Shown here piece after piece: positions 18,954-28,997 of a stretch of DNA of 64,000 bases. The notes beneath the pieces are model-generated. The model was not told the DNA's origin, ran no database searches, and saw only the letters and a list, made by a program, of their open reading frames with translations. A program made the position numbers and the translations under genes. Numbering within the stretch: position 1 is the stretch's first letter; each line of letters begins with the position of its first letter. This stretch comes from Ochrobactrum sp. Q0168 (lineage in GTDB: Bacteria > Pseudomonadota > Alphaproteobacteria > Rhizobiales > Rhizobiaceae): the NCBI RefSeq assembly GCF_016427605.1, contig NZ_JAELXQ010000002.1, forward strand, positions 744,001-808,000. The letters are read 5' to 3'.

Positions 18954-19900
18954 TTACGGCCGATCTGGAGGAATTTCTGGCGGCGTTCCTGCTTCAGCGT
19001 CTCGCCGTCGATATCCTTCATCGAGCGTAACGATGCCGTGATCATGTCGCCCGCAGCGTCGATGACGGCTTCCTTGCCGCGATGCGCGCCGCCGAGCGGC
19101 TCAGGAATGATGCCGTCGATGACCTTGAGGTCGAACAGATCCTGCGCGGTGATGCGCATGTTGGAGGCGGCATCCTTGGCGCGGGTGGAATCGTGCCAGA
19201 GGATCGAGGCCGCACCTTCCGGCGAGATCACCGAATAGATCGAATGTTCGAGCATATAGACGCGGTTGGCGACGGCAATCGCGATAGCGCCGCCCGAACC
19301 GCCTTCACCGATGATGATCGAGACCACCGGCACGCGCAGGCGCAAACATTCGGCGGTGGAACGCGCAATGGCTTCCGCCTGACCGCGTTCTTCCGCGCTG
19401 ACGCCCGGATAGGCGCCTGCGGTATCAACCAGAGTGATCAGCGGCAGCTGGAAACGGTCGGCCATTTCCATGATGCGAACGGCCTTGCGATAGCCCTCTG
19501 GACGAGCCGAGCCGAAATTGTGCTTGAGGCGCGTCTTGGTGTCGGAACCTTTTTCCTGACCGAGAATGGCAACCGGCTGGCCGTTGAAACGGGCAAAGCC
19601 TGCCTGGATCGCCTCGTCATTGGCGAACTGGCGATCACCGGCGAGCGGCGTGAATTCCGTAAACAGCCGGTCGATATATTCCAGGCAGTGCGGACGATCC
19701 GGGTGACGGGCGATCTGCGCCTTCTGCCACGGGGTCAGCTTGCGATAGATATCTTTCAGCGCATCGGCCGAACGCTTCTCGAGGCGGCGAATCTCGTCGC
19801 TCATCTCAACGCTGCCTTGTTCCTGCGCGAGCTTCTTCAGCTCAAGAATCTGGCCTTCGAGATCGGCGACGGGTTTTTCAAAATCGAGATAGTTATACAT
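18947..19900 (-). CDS. accA: Acetyl-CoA carboxylase carboxyltransferase subunit alpha
   Basis: A 317-residue protein, the normal length for AccA. It opens with the family N-terminus YLDFEKPVADLEGQILELK, has the crotonase-like core with GEGGSGGAIAIAVANR and EHSIYSVISPEGAASILW, and ends at the repeat boundary. With AccD it transfers the carboxyl group from biotin to acetyl-CoA, giving malonyl-CoA for fatty-acid synthesis. The enzyme is cytoplasmic. It is monocistronic here, downstream of xerD's stop by 133 bases on the same strand. Confidence 0.97.
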   Translation of the reverse strand: MYNYLDFEKPVADLEGQILELKKLAQEQGSVEMSDEIRRLEKRSADALKDIYRKLTPWQKAQIARHPDRPHCLEYIDRLFTEFTPLAGDRQFANDEAIQAGFARFNGQPVAILGQEKGSDTKTRLKHNFGSARPEGYRKAVRIMEMADRFQLPLITLVDTAGAYPGVSAEERGQAEAIARSTAECLRLRVPVVSIIIGEGGSGGAIAIAVANRVYMLEHSIYSVISPEGAASILWHDSTRAKDAASNMRITAQDLFDLKVIDGIIPEPLGGAHRGKEAVIDAAGDMITASLRSMKDIDGETLKQERRQKFLQIGRNL

Positions 19901-20033
19901 CGGGCCTGACTGTTCGTGCGTTTCTAATGAGCTCGCCGCAATTGCGTGCCTGAAGAAGGCTGTTTTACGGCGCTTTACATATTCACTGCGGGCTCAACTT
20001 GCAAATTTTGACTTTCTCATAACCGGAGCGGGC

Positions 20034-20957
20034 TCAATCGGCAAGCGGATGATGTTCGCTGACCAGTTTATGCAGTCTTTCCTCAAGCACATGCGTATAA
20101 ATCTGCGTGGTCGAAATATCGGCATGGCCGAGCAATTGCTGCACGGTGCGCAAATCAGCGCCATTTTGCAAAAGATGGCTGGCAAAGGCGTGGCGCAGAA
20201 CATGGGGCGAAATGGCGGCGGCGGAAAGATTGGCGCGGGCGGCGAGCCCTTTCAATTCACGGGCAAAAACCTGTCGCGCCAGGTGTCCGCTTTCGGAGAA
20301 AGCCGGAAACAGCCACGGGTTCTCGTCGCAGGCGGGGAGGGAATCGCGCAAGGTCAAAAATGCCTGCAACGCATCCCGCGCCTTGGTCGACAGCGGCACC
20401 ATGCGATCTTTCGAGCCCTTGCCCCGCACCAGCAGGAAGCGGTGATCGGTGCGCGCAACGCGGACCGGCAGGCCCACCAGCTCCGAAACACGCAAGCCCG
20501 TGGCGTAAAGCGTTTCAATCAAGGCATGGAGGCGTAGCGCCTTGATGCGCTCGCCCTGTTCTTGCGCCTCGCCTGCTTCCAGCGCCGCGCGGTCGAGAAG
20601 GCGGCTGACCTGATCGACGCTCATGATTTTCGGCAGCGGCTTCTGCTTTTTTGGCGCATCGATGACGCCGGTGGGGTCGTCCTGCCGAAAACCTTCCGCA
20701 TAGAGAAAGCGGAAGAACTGGCGCAGCGCCGACAGACGCCGCGCCTGCGATGTTGCGGCAAAGCCTTCCGTCGCCATGCCGTCAAGCACCGAGCGAATGT
20801 GATCGGCCTGCGCCTCTACCAGATTAATGCCGCGCTCGCCCAGCGCATCCGCTGTCGCGTAAAGATCACGCGCATAGGATTCGAGCGTATTGCCCGCCGC
20901 GCCCCGTTCGGCGCTCATCATTTCGAGGAAATTTTCAATCGCCAGCGATGCGCGCAT
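20034..20957 (-). CDS. xerD: Site-specific tyrosine recombinase XerD
   Basis: A 307-residue phage-integrase-family recombinase. The N-terminal SAM-like DNA-binding domain covers about residues 1-100 ([20 protein letters not shown]). Catalytic residues are visible: Arg in [12 protein letters not shown], Lys in [12 protein letters not shown], HxxR in [12 protein letters not shown], His in [10 protein letters not shown] and Tyr in IYTHV. Together with XerC, encoded at 53804 in this window, it resolves chromosome dimers at dif under FtsK control. Adjacency to aroK-aroB is a standard alphaproteobacterial order. Confidence 0.93.
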   Translation of the reverse strand: MRASLAIENFLEMMSAERGAAGNTLESYARDLYATADALGERGINLVEAQADHIRSVLDGMATEGFAATSQARRLSALRQFFRFLYAEGFRQDDPTGVIDAPKKQKPLPKIMSVDQVSRLLDRAALEAGEAQEQGERIKALRLHALIETLYATGLRVSELVGLPVRVARTDHRFLLVRGKGSKDRMVPLSTKARDALQAFLTLRDSLPACDENPWLFPAFSESGHLARQVFARELKGLAARANLSAAAISPHVLRHAFASHLLQNGADLRTVQQLLGHADISTTQIYTHVLEERLHKLVSEHHPLAD

Positions 20958-20959
20958 TG

Positions 20960-21199
20960 TTATTCCTGTACAGGCGTGGTGGTTTCAGTCGCTGGCGCTT
21001 CGGTCGCCGCTGTCGGAGGCGTTGGCGCAATCGGCACAGGCTTCAGTTTGGAAGCCGGAATTTCCACCTTCATTTCCTGGGTCTGCGGCTCGACGAAATT
21101 CGCAAGCGCGTACATCGCAGCATAGGCAATGGCTGCGATCACGAGGAGAAAAGCGATGAGGCGCGTCAGCGTAGGCATCTGTCGTTTATGATGCGCCAT
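20960..21199 (-). CDS. Small single-pass membrane protein, unknown function
   Basis: About 79 residues from ATG 21199, or 72 from ATG 21178; neither has a strong ribosome site. One transmembrane helix ([20 protein letters not shown]) is followed by a charged segment and an Ala/Pro/Thr-rich tail. No family recognised. It lies between aroK (divergent) and xerD (two bases upstream on the same strand), so it is probably co-transcribed with xerD. Comparable small anchors occur at this locus in related genomes. Confidence 0.65.
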   Translation of the reverse strand: MAHHKRQMPTLTRLIAFLLVIAAIAYAAMYALANFVEPQTQEMKVEIPASKLKPVPIAPTPPTAATEAPATETTTPVQE

Positions 21200-21324
21200 T
21201 GCGGTGAAAGCAAGAATGTCGGTGGCATCGCCGCAAAAAGCCGCCATTCCTGCTTTCAGATTCCATGAAAGCAATTGACGCCGCCCGGTTTTTCATGTGG
21301 AACCGTCCCAAATGGATGAGGTTG

Positions 21325-21951
21325 ATGAGCAGTATTGAAAAACAAGCCGGTTCACAGGAGAAGGCGGGGCTTCATGGCCGGGCCGACGCTATTCGTGGCC
21401 TGCTCGGTACGAAGGTTCTGGTGCTGGTCGGCCTGATGGGCGCGGGCAAGTCCACCATTGGCCGCAAGATGGCTTCGATGCTCGGCCTTCCTTTCCGCGA
21501 TGCCGATACGGAAATCGAAGCCGTCTCGCGCATGACGATACCCGAACTGTTCGAAGCCTATGGCGAGGCGGAGTTCCGCGACCTCGAACGCCGCGTGATC
21601 CTGCGTCTTCTCGATGACGGCCCGATGGTGCTTGCCACCGGCGGCGGCGCTTACATGAATGCCGAAACGCGCGCCGCCATTGGCGCTGCGGGTGTTTCCA
21701 TCTGGCTGAACGCCGATATCGACGTGCTGATGGACAGGGTGTCCCGCCGCCAGAACCGGCCGCTTTTGCGCAATAGCGATCCGCGCGCCGTGATGCAGAA
21801 ACTGATGAACGAGCGCTATCCGGTTTATGCGCTTGCCGATCTGCACATGATGACGCGCGAAGAGAAGAAAGAAATCATCGCCGACGAGCTGATCGAGGTT
21901 CTCGTCCAGCATCTGGAAAAGCGGCCTCTGGAAAAATCGACTGGAGAATAA
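21325..21951 (+). CDS. aroK: Shikimate kinase
   Basis: ATG 21325 gives 208 residues, close to the Brucella-type enzyme, which has a roughly 30-residue N-terminal extension before the core. Walker [10 protein letters not shown] is near residues 40-48, the shikimate-binding DADTEIE follows, and the lid has RRQNRPLL. It phosphorylates shikimate with ATP in the chorismate pathway. The stop lies two bases before aroB, so the two steps form an operon. Earlier in-frame starts exist at 21265 but lie in sequence that looks non-coding. Confidence 0.94.
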   Translation: MSSIEKQAGSQEKAGLHGRADAIRGLLGTKVLVLVGLMGAGKSTIGRKMASMLGLPFRDADTEIEAVSRMTIPELFEAYGEAEFRDLERRVILRLLDDGPMVLATGGGAYMNAETRAAIGAAGVSIWLNADIDVLMDRVSRRQNRPLLRNSDPRAVMQKLMNERYPVYALADLHMMTREEKKEIIADELIEVLVQHLEKRPLEKSTGE

Positions 21952-21953
21952 GC

Positions 21954-23090
21954 ATGAATGCGCCTTCGTCCGCCCATGACAGTGTTACCGTACCGGTTTC
22001 GCTGGGAGAGCGCTCTTATGATATCCTGATCGGCAAGGGCCTCGTCGACCGTGCGGGCGCGGAAGTTGCCAAGCGACTGAAGGGCGCGCGCGTTGCCATC
22101 GTCACCGATGAAAATGTCGCCAGGGCGCATCTTGAGCGGCTGCGGACAAGCTTTGGCAATGCCGGTATAGAAGCCACGCCCGTTATTGTGGCACCGGGCG
22201 AAAAGTCTAAATCCTTTGCGACGCTTGAAACCGTCACCAATGCCATTCTGGCGGCCCGGCTGGAGCGCGGCGATGCGCTGGTGGCTTTCGGCGGCGGGGT
22301 AGTGGGTGACCTGTCCGGCTTTGTGGCGGGGATCGTGCGGCGCGGCATGAATTTCGTGCAGATGCCGACCTCGCTTCTGGCGCAAGTGGATTCCTCGGTT
22401 GGCGGCAAAACGGGCATCAACACCGCTTACGGCAAGAACCTCGTCGGCGTTTTCTACCAGCCGCAGCTGGTGCTGGCCGATACCGACGTGCTGGATACGC
22501 TGAGCCCGCGTGAATTCCGGGCCGGTTACGCGGAAGTCGCCAAATATGGTCTCATCGACCGCCCGGATTTTTTCGCCTGGCTGGAGAAAAACTGGCAGGA
22601 GGTTTTTGCCGGTGGTGCGGCGCGCACCGAAGCAATTGCCGAATCCTGCCGTTCCAAGGCCGCTGTGGTGGCGCGCGACGAGCGCGAAACGGGTGACCGC
22701 GCGCTGCTTAATCTCGGGCACACATTCGGCCACGCGCTGGAGACGGCGACGGGATACGATTCCAGCCGTCTGGTGCATGGCGAGGGCGTCGCCATCGGCA
22801 TGGCGCTGGCGCATCGTTTTTCGGTGAAGATGAATCTGGCCGGTGTGGAGGCGGCGGAGCGGGTCGAGGCGCATCTGAAGGCTGTCGGCCTGCCGACCGC
22901 GCTTGGCGAGGTGCCGGGTGGCTTGCCGCCTGCGGAAAAGCTGATGGATTATATCGCGCAGGACAAGAAAGTGGCGCGCGGCGCGCTCACCTTCATTCTC
23001 ACCCACGGGATCGGCCAGTCCTTCATCGCGAAGGATGTGCCGCCCGCTGCCGTGCTGGAGTTTCTGAAAGAACGTCTTAACGCCGCTTGA
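21954..23090 (+). CDS. aroB: 3-dehydroquinate synthase
   Basis: A 378-residue enzyme with the expected motifs: [15 protein letters not shown] for NAD binding, [19 protein letters not shown], and metal ligands around [12 protein letters not shown]. It converts DAHP to 3-dehydroquinate, the second step of the chorismate pathway. Directly downstream of aroK, and convergent with the BolA-family gene, whose stop lies immediately after its own. Confidence 0.96.
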   Translation: MNAPSSAHDSVTVPVSLGERSYDILIGKGLVDRAGAEVAKRLKGARVAIVTDENVARAHLERLRTSFGNAGIEATPVIVAPGEKSKSFATLETVTNAILAARLERGDALVAFGGGVVGDLSGFVAGIVRRGMNFVQMPTSLLAQVDSSVGGKTGINTAYGKNLVGVFYQPQLVLADTDVLDTLSPREFRAGYAEVAKYGLIDRPDFFAWLEKNWQEVFAGGAARTEAIAESCRSKAAVVARDERETGDRALLNLGHTFGHALETATGYDSSRLVHGEGVAIGMALAHRFSVKMNLAGVEAAERVEAHLKAVGLPTALGEVPGGLPPAEKLMDYIAQDKKVARGALTFILTHGIGQSFIAKDVPPAAVLEFLKERLNAA

Positions 23091-23405
23091 TCAGCGGCGC
23101 GTCGGTTCGCCGGGCGCGGACGGTTCCAGCGCCAGCGCATGAACGCCGTTGTCCAGCTCGTCTTTAAGGACCTCGTTGATGGCGCGATGACGCTGGACGC
23201 GACTGAGACCGGTAAAAGCATCGGAGACGATCCGGACACGAAAATGCGTCTCGCCGGAGCCATCAAAAGCGGCATGGTGATCGCTGTCGTGATGATGATG
23301 GCCAGCGTGAAGGTGGCTTTCATTAATGATTTCAAGCCATTCTGGTGCAAAAGCTGCGGTCAGTTTCGCTTCCATCACGTCTTGTTTGCTATTGTGAATG
23401 GACAT
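23091..23405 (-). CDS. BolA-family protein
   Basis: A 104-residue BolA/YrbA-fold protein. The family core reads LEIINESHLHAGHH and GETHFRVRIVSDAFTG, with the conserved histidine cluster that can bind an iron-sulfur cluster with a monothiol glutaredoxin. An extra HHHHDSDHH stretch is present. The last residues are a short Pro/Glu tail. It is divergent from the J-domain gene, a common alphaproteobacterial arrangement. Function is probably iron-sulfur trafficking or a regulatory role; which one is not clear from sequence. Confidence 0.9.
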   Translation of the reverse strand: MSIHNSKQDVMEAKLTAAFAPEWLEIINESHLHAGHHHHDSDHHAAFDGSGETHFRVRIVSDAFTGLSRVQRHRAINEVLKDELDNGVHALALEPSAPGEPTRR

Positions 23406-23593
23406 TTGGGCTCGTTCTCCCCATATACACGCTGTGCTTCATATAGACTCAAGCCCCCTCGGCCCAAGGTGGGGCAAATCCGCACAGGAACCCGATCCGC
23501 TTCAAAATTTCGCCCAGTTGAAATGGCCAAAAGCCCGACCGGACGAAATGTCAATTCTTGTTTAGCAACCCCTTAATCCGCATAATTGATTCG

Positions 23594-24223
23594 ATGACCA
23601 CGAACTCCAAACTTTTCGACAGTATCCGCATCCGCCCGAAGAAGACGCAGGAGGCCAAGTCCAGCGGCCCTTGCTGCCAATGGGACGGTTGTGACAAGCC
23701 TGGCACGCATCGCGCGCCGGTCGGACGCATGCGCGAAGGGGAATATTTCCACTTCTGCATCGATCACGTGCGGGAATATAATAAGAATTTCAACTATTTC
23801 TCCGGCCTTGCCGATGGAGATATCGCCAAGTTCCAGAAGGACGCCGTCACCGGCCATCGTCCGACCTGGTCGACGGCCGCGAATTCGACAGCCAAGGCGC
23901 GCACCTCGCCGGACATGGCCAAGATGCGTTCCGGTTCGGCCTCCTATCACAATCGCATCCGTGATCCGTTCAATTTCGTGAAGGACGCAAAGGGGCAGGC
24001 GCCCAGCGCGACAGCCAAGCGCAAGCCGCGTACGCTGGAAATCAAAGCGCTCGCCACGCTCGGGCTTGAACCGAATTCGACTAGCGATAAAATCAAGGCG
24101 CGCTATAAAGAGCTGGTAAAGCAGCACCATCCCGATGCGAATGGTGGTGACCGCGGTTCGGAAGAGAGATTCCGCGATGTCATTCAGGCTTATCAATTGC
24201 TCAAGCAGGCAGGTTTTTGCTAG
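23594..24223 (+). CDS. J-domain (DnaJ-like) protein with N-terminal Cys/His motif
   Basis: ATG 23594 gives 209 residues. The J domain is at the C-terminus (about residues 155-207) with KQHHPDANGG carrying the HPD motif that stimulates DnaK. This is unlike classical DnaJ, in which the J domain is N-terminal. Residues 24-60 contain CCQWDGC, GTHRAP and HFCIDHVREYN, a spacing of Cys and His that could bind a metal. The protein lacks Gly/Phe and classical zinc-finger regions, so it is a specialised co-chaperone. It precedes cobS and is divergent from the BolA gene. The stop codon is the first base of a palindromic block. Confidence 0.85.
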   Translation: MTTNSKLFDSIRIRPKKTQEAKSSGPCCQWDGCDKPGTHRAPVGRMREGEYFHFCIDHVREYNKNFNYFSGLADGDIAKFQKDAVTGHRPTWSTAANSTAKARTSPDMAKMRSGSASYHNRIRDPFNFVKDAKGQAPSATAKRKPRTLEIKALATLGLEPNSTSDKIKARYKELVKQHHPDANGGDRGSEERFRDVIQAYQLLKQAGFC

Positions 24224-24338
24224 AGCATGAGAGATTGGCCAGTCTTGAACTGGCCGGTTTTCGGTTGATTAAGTCGCGCTGTGGCTCAAGCCGCATTTAT
24301 GCGACGCCAGATGTTTTCATCTGGCTGCAAGATGCTCT
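24221..24338. repeat. Multi-hairpin palindromic block
   Basis: The block is bounded by AGAGCAT (24222-24228) and ATGCTCT (24332-24338). Inside it are GGCCAGTCttgaACTGGCC (about 24236-24254), an inverted GTCGC/GCGAC pair, and the perfect hairpin GCCAGATG TTTT CATCTGGC at 24306-24325. It begins at the stop codon TAG of the J-domain gene. The boundary sequence matches that of the repeats elsewhere in the window, but the interior differs. It may be a mosaic relative or a transcribed structured region. Confidence 0.6.
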
Positions 24339-24406
24339 GACGGACATTCTCCTGCCGCGCTCACAAGCGCGGATTCAAGCATGGATGCCCGCAACGAACG
24401 ACGGAA

Positions 24407-24441
24407 GGGGCATACCACCGGCTTGCCGGATTTTATGCCCC
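24407..24441. promoter_or_regulatory. Hairpin in the cobS leader
   Basis: GGGGCATA (24407-24414) pairs perfectly with TATGCCCC (24434-24441), with an inner CCGGC/GCCGG stem. No U-tract follows on either strand. It lies about 50 bases before the cobS start, and could be a leader structure; a cobalamin riboswitch was not recognised. Confidence 0.45.
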
Positions 24442-24447
24442 GGATGA

Positions 24448-25482
<1,035 letters not shown>

Positions 25483-25600
25483 TGCAGCTCTCCCGAGGGC
25501 GGAGATCGCTTTCGGGGCGAGACATGCATAGAGACAATTGACGATGCCTGTCGCCGCCATGGCGGCAGGGCCTTGATTTGATGGGAAGCGAGATAGGCAT

Positions 25601-27517
25601 ATGTCAGGCCAGATGTCAGGAATGGGCGACAATTCGCGTGAGCGCAAGCCGGGGCCGGTAGATTCCGAGCCGTTCAAGCGCGCGATCACGGCTTGCATGC
25701 GCGCCATTTCCGGCGAAAACGAGCTGGAAGTGGCGTTCAGCAATGATCGCCCCGCTCTGACGGCCAATCGCGCCCGACTGCCCGATCTGCCGAAGCGTCC
25801 GACCGCGCACGATATCGCCGTAACCCGCGGCCTCGGCGACTCGATGGCGTTGCGTCAGGCGCGCCACAATCCCCGCATTCATGCGAGTCTTGCGCCGGAA
25901 GGCAAGCAGGCCCGCGCCATTTATGATGCCGTCGAACAGGCCCGTGTCGAGGCCATCGGCGCGCGCGCCATGGCAGGCGTTGCCGACAATCTGGCGACCA
26001 TGCTGGCCGATAAATATGCCAAGGCGAATTTCTCCGCCGTGACGGACAAGGAAGATGCGCCGCTTGAAGAAGCGGTGTCGCTCTTGTTGCGCGAAAAGCT
26101 GACCGGACGGGCGGCGCCTGCGGAAGCGGGCCAGGTGCTGGAGCTGTGGCGTGACTGGATCGAGCAGAAGGCTGGCGGCGATCTGGCGCGTCTTGGTGAA
26201 AATCTCGACGACCAGCAGGCTTTTGCGCGCACTGTGCGCGATATGCTCGCTTCCATGGACATGGCTGAAGAGCTGTCGCAGGAAGAGCCGAGCGACGATC
26301 AGGAGCAGAACGAGGAACAGACGCCGGATTCCGACGAGAACGAGGAAGGCGGCGACGAGAGCCAGGAAGGTTCCGATTCGGCTGAAAGCGAAGAATCGGA
26401 CAGTTCCAGCGAAGAAGGCGAGCAGGGCGAGATGGACGCCGCCGATGCGTCGGCCGACGACATGGACGATAGCGAGGATATCGACGCGGAAACGCCGGGC
26501 GATACGCGCCGTCCAAACCAGCCTTTCGCCAATTTTGCCGAGCAGATCGACTACAAGGTTTTCACGCGCGAATTCGACGAGGAAGTCGAGGCGACGGATC
26601 TGTGCGACGAGGCGGAGCTCGACCGTCTGCGCAGCTTTCTCGACAAGCAGCTTGCCAATTTGCAGGGCGTGGTTGGCCGTCTCGCTAATCGCCTGCAGCG
26701 CCGCCTGATGGCGCAGCAGAGCCGTTCCTGGGATTTCGATCTGGAAGAGGGCTATCTCGACTCGGCACGTCTCGTGCGCATCGTGATCGATCCGACCCAG
26801 CCTCTATCCTACAAGATGGAGCGCGACACGGATTTCCGCGATACGGTGGTGACGCTGGTGCTGGATAATTCCGGTTCCATGCGTGGTCGTCCGATCACGG
26901 TTGCGGCCACCTGTGCGGATATTCTGGCCCGCACGCTGGAACGTTGCGGCGTGAAGGTCGAGATTCTCGGTTTCACGACCAAGGCCTGGAAGGGCGGTCA
27001 GTCGCGCGAGGCATGGCTATCGCGTGGCAAGCCGGCAAATCCGGGTCGCCTCAACGATCTGCGCCACATCGTCTATAAGAGCGCTGACGCGCCATGGCGT
27101 CGCGCACGGCGCAATCTGGGCCTGATGATGCGCGAAGGGCTTCTCAAGGAGAATATCGACGGTGAAGCGCTGATTTGGGCGCATCAGCGCCTGTTGGGCC
27201 GTCCCGAGCAGCGCAAGATCCTGATGATGATATCGGACGGCGCGCCGGTGGATGATTCCACGCTGTCGGTCAATCCGGGCAACTATCTGGAACGGCATCT
27301 GCGCGCCGTGATTGAAGAAATCGAAACGCGCTCGCCGGTCGAGCTGATCGCCATCGGTATCGGCCACGATGTGACCCGCTATTACCGCCGTGCCGTGACG
27401 ATTGTCGATGCGGAAGAGCTGGCAGGCGCGATGACCGAGCAGCTTGCATCCCTGTTCGAGGGACAGGGCGCGGCAGCAGCCGGTAATGGCAAACGCCGGG
27501 CTGGCGGAAGACGTTAA
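25601..27517 (+). CDS. cobT: Cobaltochelatase subunit CobT
   Basis: A 638-residue protein. The N-terminal region (about 1-215) is helical. Residues about 220-300 are very acidic (runs of Glu, Asp and Ser), which is normal for CobT. The C-terminal von Willebrand-like domain (about 390-625) has the MIDAS sequence LDNSGSMRG. It pairs with CobS in the cobalt insertion step. The end is a convergent terminator shared with the yhhQ-type gene. Confidence 0.95.
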   Translation: MSGQMSGMGDNSRERKPGPVDSEPFKRAITACMRAISGENELEVAFSNDRPALTANRARLPDLPKRPTAHDIAVTRGLGDSMALRQARHNPRIHASLAPEGKQARAIYDAVEQARVEAIGARAMAGVADNLATMLADKYAKANFSAVTDKEDAPLEEAVSLLLREKLTGRAAPAEAGQVLELWRDWIEQKAGGDLARLGENLDDQQAFARTVRDMLASMDMAEELSQEEPSDDQEQNEEQTPDSDENEEGGDESQEGSDSAESEESDSSSEEGEQGEMDAADASADDMDDSEDIDAETPGDTRRPNQPFANFAEQIDYKVFTREFDEEVEATDLCDEAELDRLRSFLDKQLANLQGVVGRLANRLQRRLMAQQSRSWDFDLEEGYLDSARLVRIVIDPTQPLSYKMERDTDFRDTVVTLVLDNSGSMRGRPITVAATCADILARTLERCGVKVEILGFTTKAWKGGQSREAWLSRGKPANPGRLNDLRHIVYKSADAPWRRARRNLGLMMREGLLKENIDGEALIWAHQRLLGRPEQRKILMMISDGAPVDDSTLSVNPGNYLERHLRAVIEEIETRSPVELIAIGIGHDVTRYYRRAVTIVDAEELAGAMTEQLASLFEGQGAAAAGNGKRRAGGRR

Positions 27518-27520
27518 AAT

Positions 27521-27546
27521 AAAAAGGGGCTGATAAGCCCCTTTTT
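27521..27546. terminator. Bidirectional terminator between cobT and the yhhQ-type gene
   Basis: AAAAAGGGGCT pairs with AGCCCCTTTTT around a GATA loop. A U-tract follows on both strands. It starts three bases after the cobT stop, and its right arm overlaps the stop codon of the convergent gene. Confidence 0.9.
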
Positions 27547-28201
27547 ATGCCTTCTCTACGGTCGCCCGACCGGCTGCATACAGAGTTGGGGCGAATATGG
27601 CGAGGATTGCGCCATAGGGAATCAGCATCAGCGTTCCCATGATGACCTTCACGAAGAAATCACCGAAGGCGAGTGACGCCCAAAGCGGCACGCCAAGACC
27701 GAGGAACGATGCCGGTTCCGACAGTGACGAATCAGGCATTCCCGTCAGCTTATCGATCCACGCAAAGCCCGCCGCAAAAGCGATCGAGAAGAACAGGATC
27801 GTGTCCAGCACCGAGCCGAACATGGCGGCGGCGAAGGGCGCTTTCCACCAGGTCTTGCGGCGCAGGCGGTCGAAGACGGAGATGTCCATCAGCTGTGCCA
27901 GCAGAAAGGCTGAGCCTGAAGCAATGGCGATGCGGGGCGTTGCCAGCCAGATCGACATGACGACGCCGAGCACGAAACCCGCATAGACCACCTTGCGCGC
28001 TGCGGCGGGCCCGAAGCGGCGATTCGTCAGATCATTGACCAGAAAGGCGACCGGATAGGTGAAGGCGCCATAGGTCAGCACTTCGCCGAGGCCGAAATGC
28101 TGGAAAGGATACTGGACCAGAATATTCGATGCGGCGACCGCCACGCACATGGCCAGTATAGCCGGCAAAAGCCGGGACAATACAGGATTTTCAATAGGCA
28201 T
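27545..28201 (-). CDS. YhhQ/VUT-family queuosine precursor transporter
   Basis: ATG 28201 gives 218 residues with six or so hydrophobic segments, for example LLPAILAMCVAVAASNILV and APFAAAMFGSVLDTILFF. The sequence AFTYPVAFLVNDLTNRRFG is diagnostic of the COG1738/YhhQ family, which imports preQ0/preQ1 or related queuosine precursors across the inner membrane. An earlier in-frame ATG at 28264 would lie inside the upstream terminator hairpin. The start at 28201 is confirmed by a preQ1-I riboswitch ending precisely at this ATG, with AGGA seven bases upstream. This fits a ligand-repressed importer. Confidence 0.9.
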   Translation of the reverse strand: MPIENPVLSRLLPAILAMCVAVAASNILVQYPFQHFGLGEVLTYGAFTYPVAFLVNDLTNRRFGPAAARKVVYAGFVLGVVMSIWLATPRIAIASGSAFLLAQLMDISVFDRLRRKTWWKAPFAAAMFGSVLDTILFFSIAFAAGFAWIDKLTGMPDSSLSEPASFLGLGVPLWASLAFGDFFVKVIMGTLMLIPYGAILAIFAPTLYAAGRATVEKA

Positions 28202-28228
28202 TTTTTTATCCTGGGTGATGGAACCAGC
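28199..28228 (-). promoter_or_regulatory. preQ1-I riboswitch controlling the yhhQ-type gene
   Basis: On the minus strand the 5' part GCTGGTTCCATCACCCAG is followed by GATAAAAAAATG. P1 is CTGG (28227-28224) with CCAG (28214-28211). GGTTC and ACCC match the preQ1-I core, and C28215 is at the position of the ligand-recognising cytosine. The A-rich tail ATAAAAAA leads to the pseudoknot strand ATG (28201-28199), which pairs with CAT (28220-28218). The ATG is also the gene's start codon and AGGA (28212-28209) is the ribosome site, so bound ligand should block translation. Confidence 0.85.
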
Positions 28229-28258
28229 AAAAAAGGCCGACAAACTGTCAGCCTTTTT
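28226..28258. terminator. A/U-flanked hairpin between rpmB and the preQ1 aptamer
   Basis: On the minus strand AAAAAAGGCTGACA pairs with TGTCGGCCTTTTTT around a short GTT loop, giving an intrinsic-terminator shape on both strands. It lies about 90 bases after the rpmB stop and is the obvious rpmB terminator. Its U-tract abuts the first base of the aptamer. A consensus TTGACA sits at its upstream edge on the minus strand, but I see no good -10 at the right distance. Confidence 0.8.
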
Positions 28259-28289
28259 TGTCAAATCTTCAAGACTGGTATTCTGTCCG

Positions 28290-28347
28290 AAGCATAATCC
28301 TTTTCGAAAAGCCGTTAAACCAGATGGCCTTTCGGGATTATTGCTTA
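28290..28347. repeat. Short palindromic repeat, copy E (AAGCATAATCC type)
   Basis: AAGCATAATCC at 28290-28300 and CGAAAAG are mirrored by CCTTTCGG and GATTATTGCTT ending at 28346. The same arms occur at 33139-33181. The right end includes the rpmB stop codon (28345-28347). Confidence 0.65.
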
Positions 28348-28638
28348 GGCAGCGGCTTCAGCCTGCTTCTTCGCGATCTGGCGCTTCAGAAGACGAGCGC
28401 GCTGCGACAGTTCCTTGTCGTCAGACTTGACGAGGAAAGCGTCGAGGCCGCCGCGATGTTCAACCGAACGCAGGGCGTTGGCAGACACGCGCAGACGATA
28501 GCTCTGGCCGAGTGCTTCAGAGATCAGGGTAACATTGCAGAGGTTCGGCAGAAAGCGGCGACGCGTCTTGTTGTTCGCGTGGCTGACATTGTTGCCGTAC
28601 TGGACCGACTTGCCGGTCAATTCACAAGCGCGGGACAT
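28345..28638 (-). CDS. rpmB: 50S ribosomal protein L28
   Basis: A 97-residue L28 with the expected opening [20 protein letters not shown] and [11 protein letters not shown], and the C-terminal extension typical of alphaproteobacteria ([13 protein letters not shown]). It is a structural protein of the large ribosomal subunit. It is transcribed alone from a good promoter at 28764-28792 and ends at a palindromic repeat. No zinc-binding Cys pairs are present. Confidence 0.97.
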   Translation of the reverse strand: MSRACELTGKSVQYGNNVSHANNKTRRRFLPNLCNVTLISEALGQSYRLRVSANALRSVEHRGGLDAFLVKSDDKELSQRARLLKRQIAKKQAEAAA

Positions 28639-28763
28639 TTTGGTCTCACCTTCAATTTTGTTTTCTCAGGCCCCGACCCGAATGTCCGAATTCAAGCATT
28701 CAAAGCAATTTAATGCTGCTGGCGCGCGGTTTCGGACAGGCGGCCTATTGGGAAAGTCGCGTT

Positions 28764-28792
28764 TCTATAGTGACAGGAGCGCTTGCAGTCAA
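28764..28792 (-). promoter_or_regulatory. Promoter of rpmB
   Basis: On the minus strand TTGACT (28792-28787) and TATAGA (28769-28764) are separated by exactly 17 bases. The site lies about 126 bases upstream of the rpmB start and is one of the best sigma-70-type matches in the window. Confidence 0.75.
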
Positions 28793-28997
28793 GTGAGATT
28801 CCGCCGCGATGCCGTCCCAGCGCGGTTTTAGGGCATTCGCATCGCCTTCACGAAACGTTGCGATCATAACTTCGCCGGTTTTGCCTGTTGCACAGATACT
28901 GTATCGAAGAATCTCTCGCAACTTTTTGACAGCTCAATGTGGTTGAAAACCATAGGTCCGCAACTCCGGGGCCGGGACGCAGAAAGGAACGCCGAAT
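28793..28997. other. Divergent intergenic region, rpmB / DUF3108 gene
   Basis: The complete gap between the two divergent genes is 28639-28997 (359 bases). The rpmB promoter takes the left part. In the rest I see no coding frame, tRNA or clear second promoter. The DUF3108 gene has an AAAGGAACG ribosome site at its right end. Confidence 0.5.

Noticed and set aside
20034-20957. The tyrosine recombinases as integrases of mobile elements
   Set aside because: Both this gene and the one at 53804 are full-length XerD/XerC-like housekeeping recombinases in conserved neighbourhoods, without attachment repeats or cargo genes.
23558-23593. An upstream TTG start for the J-domain protein
   Set aside because: The added residues are non-conserved and there is no better ribosome site than at ATG 23594.
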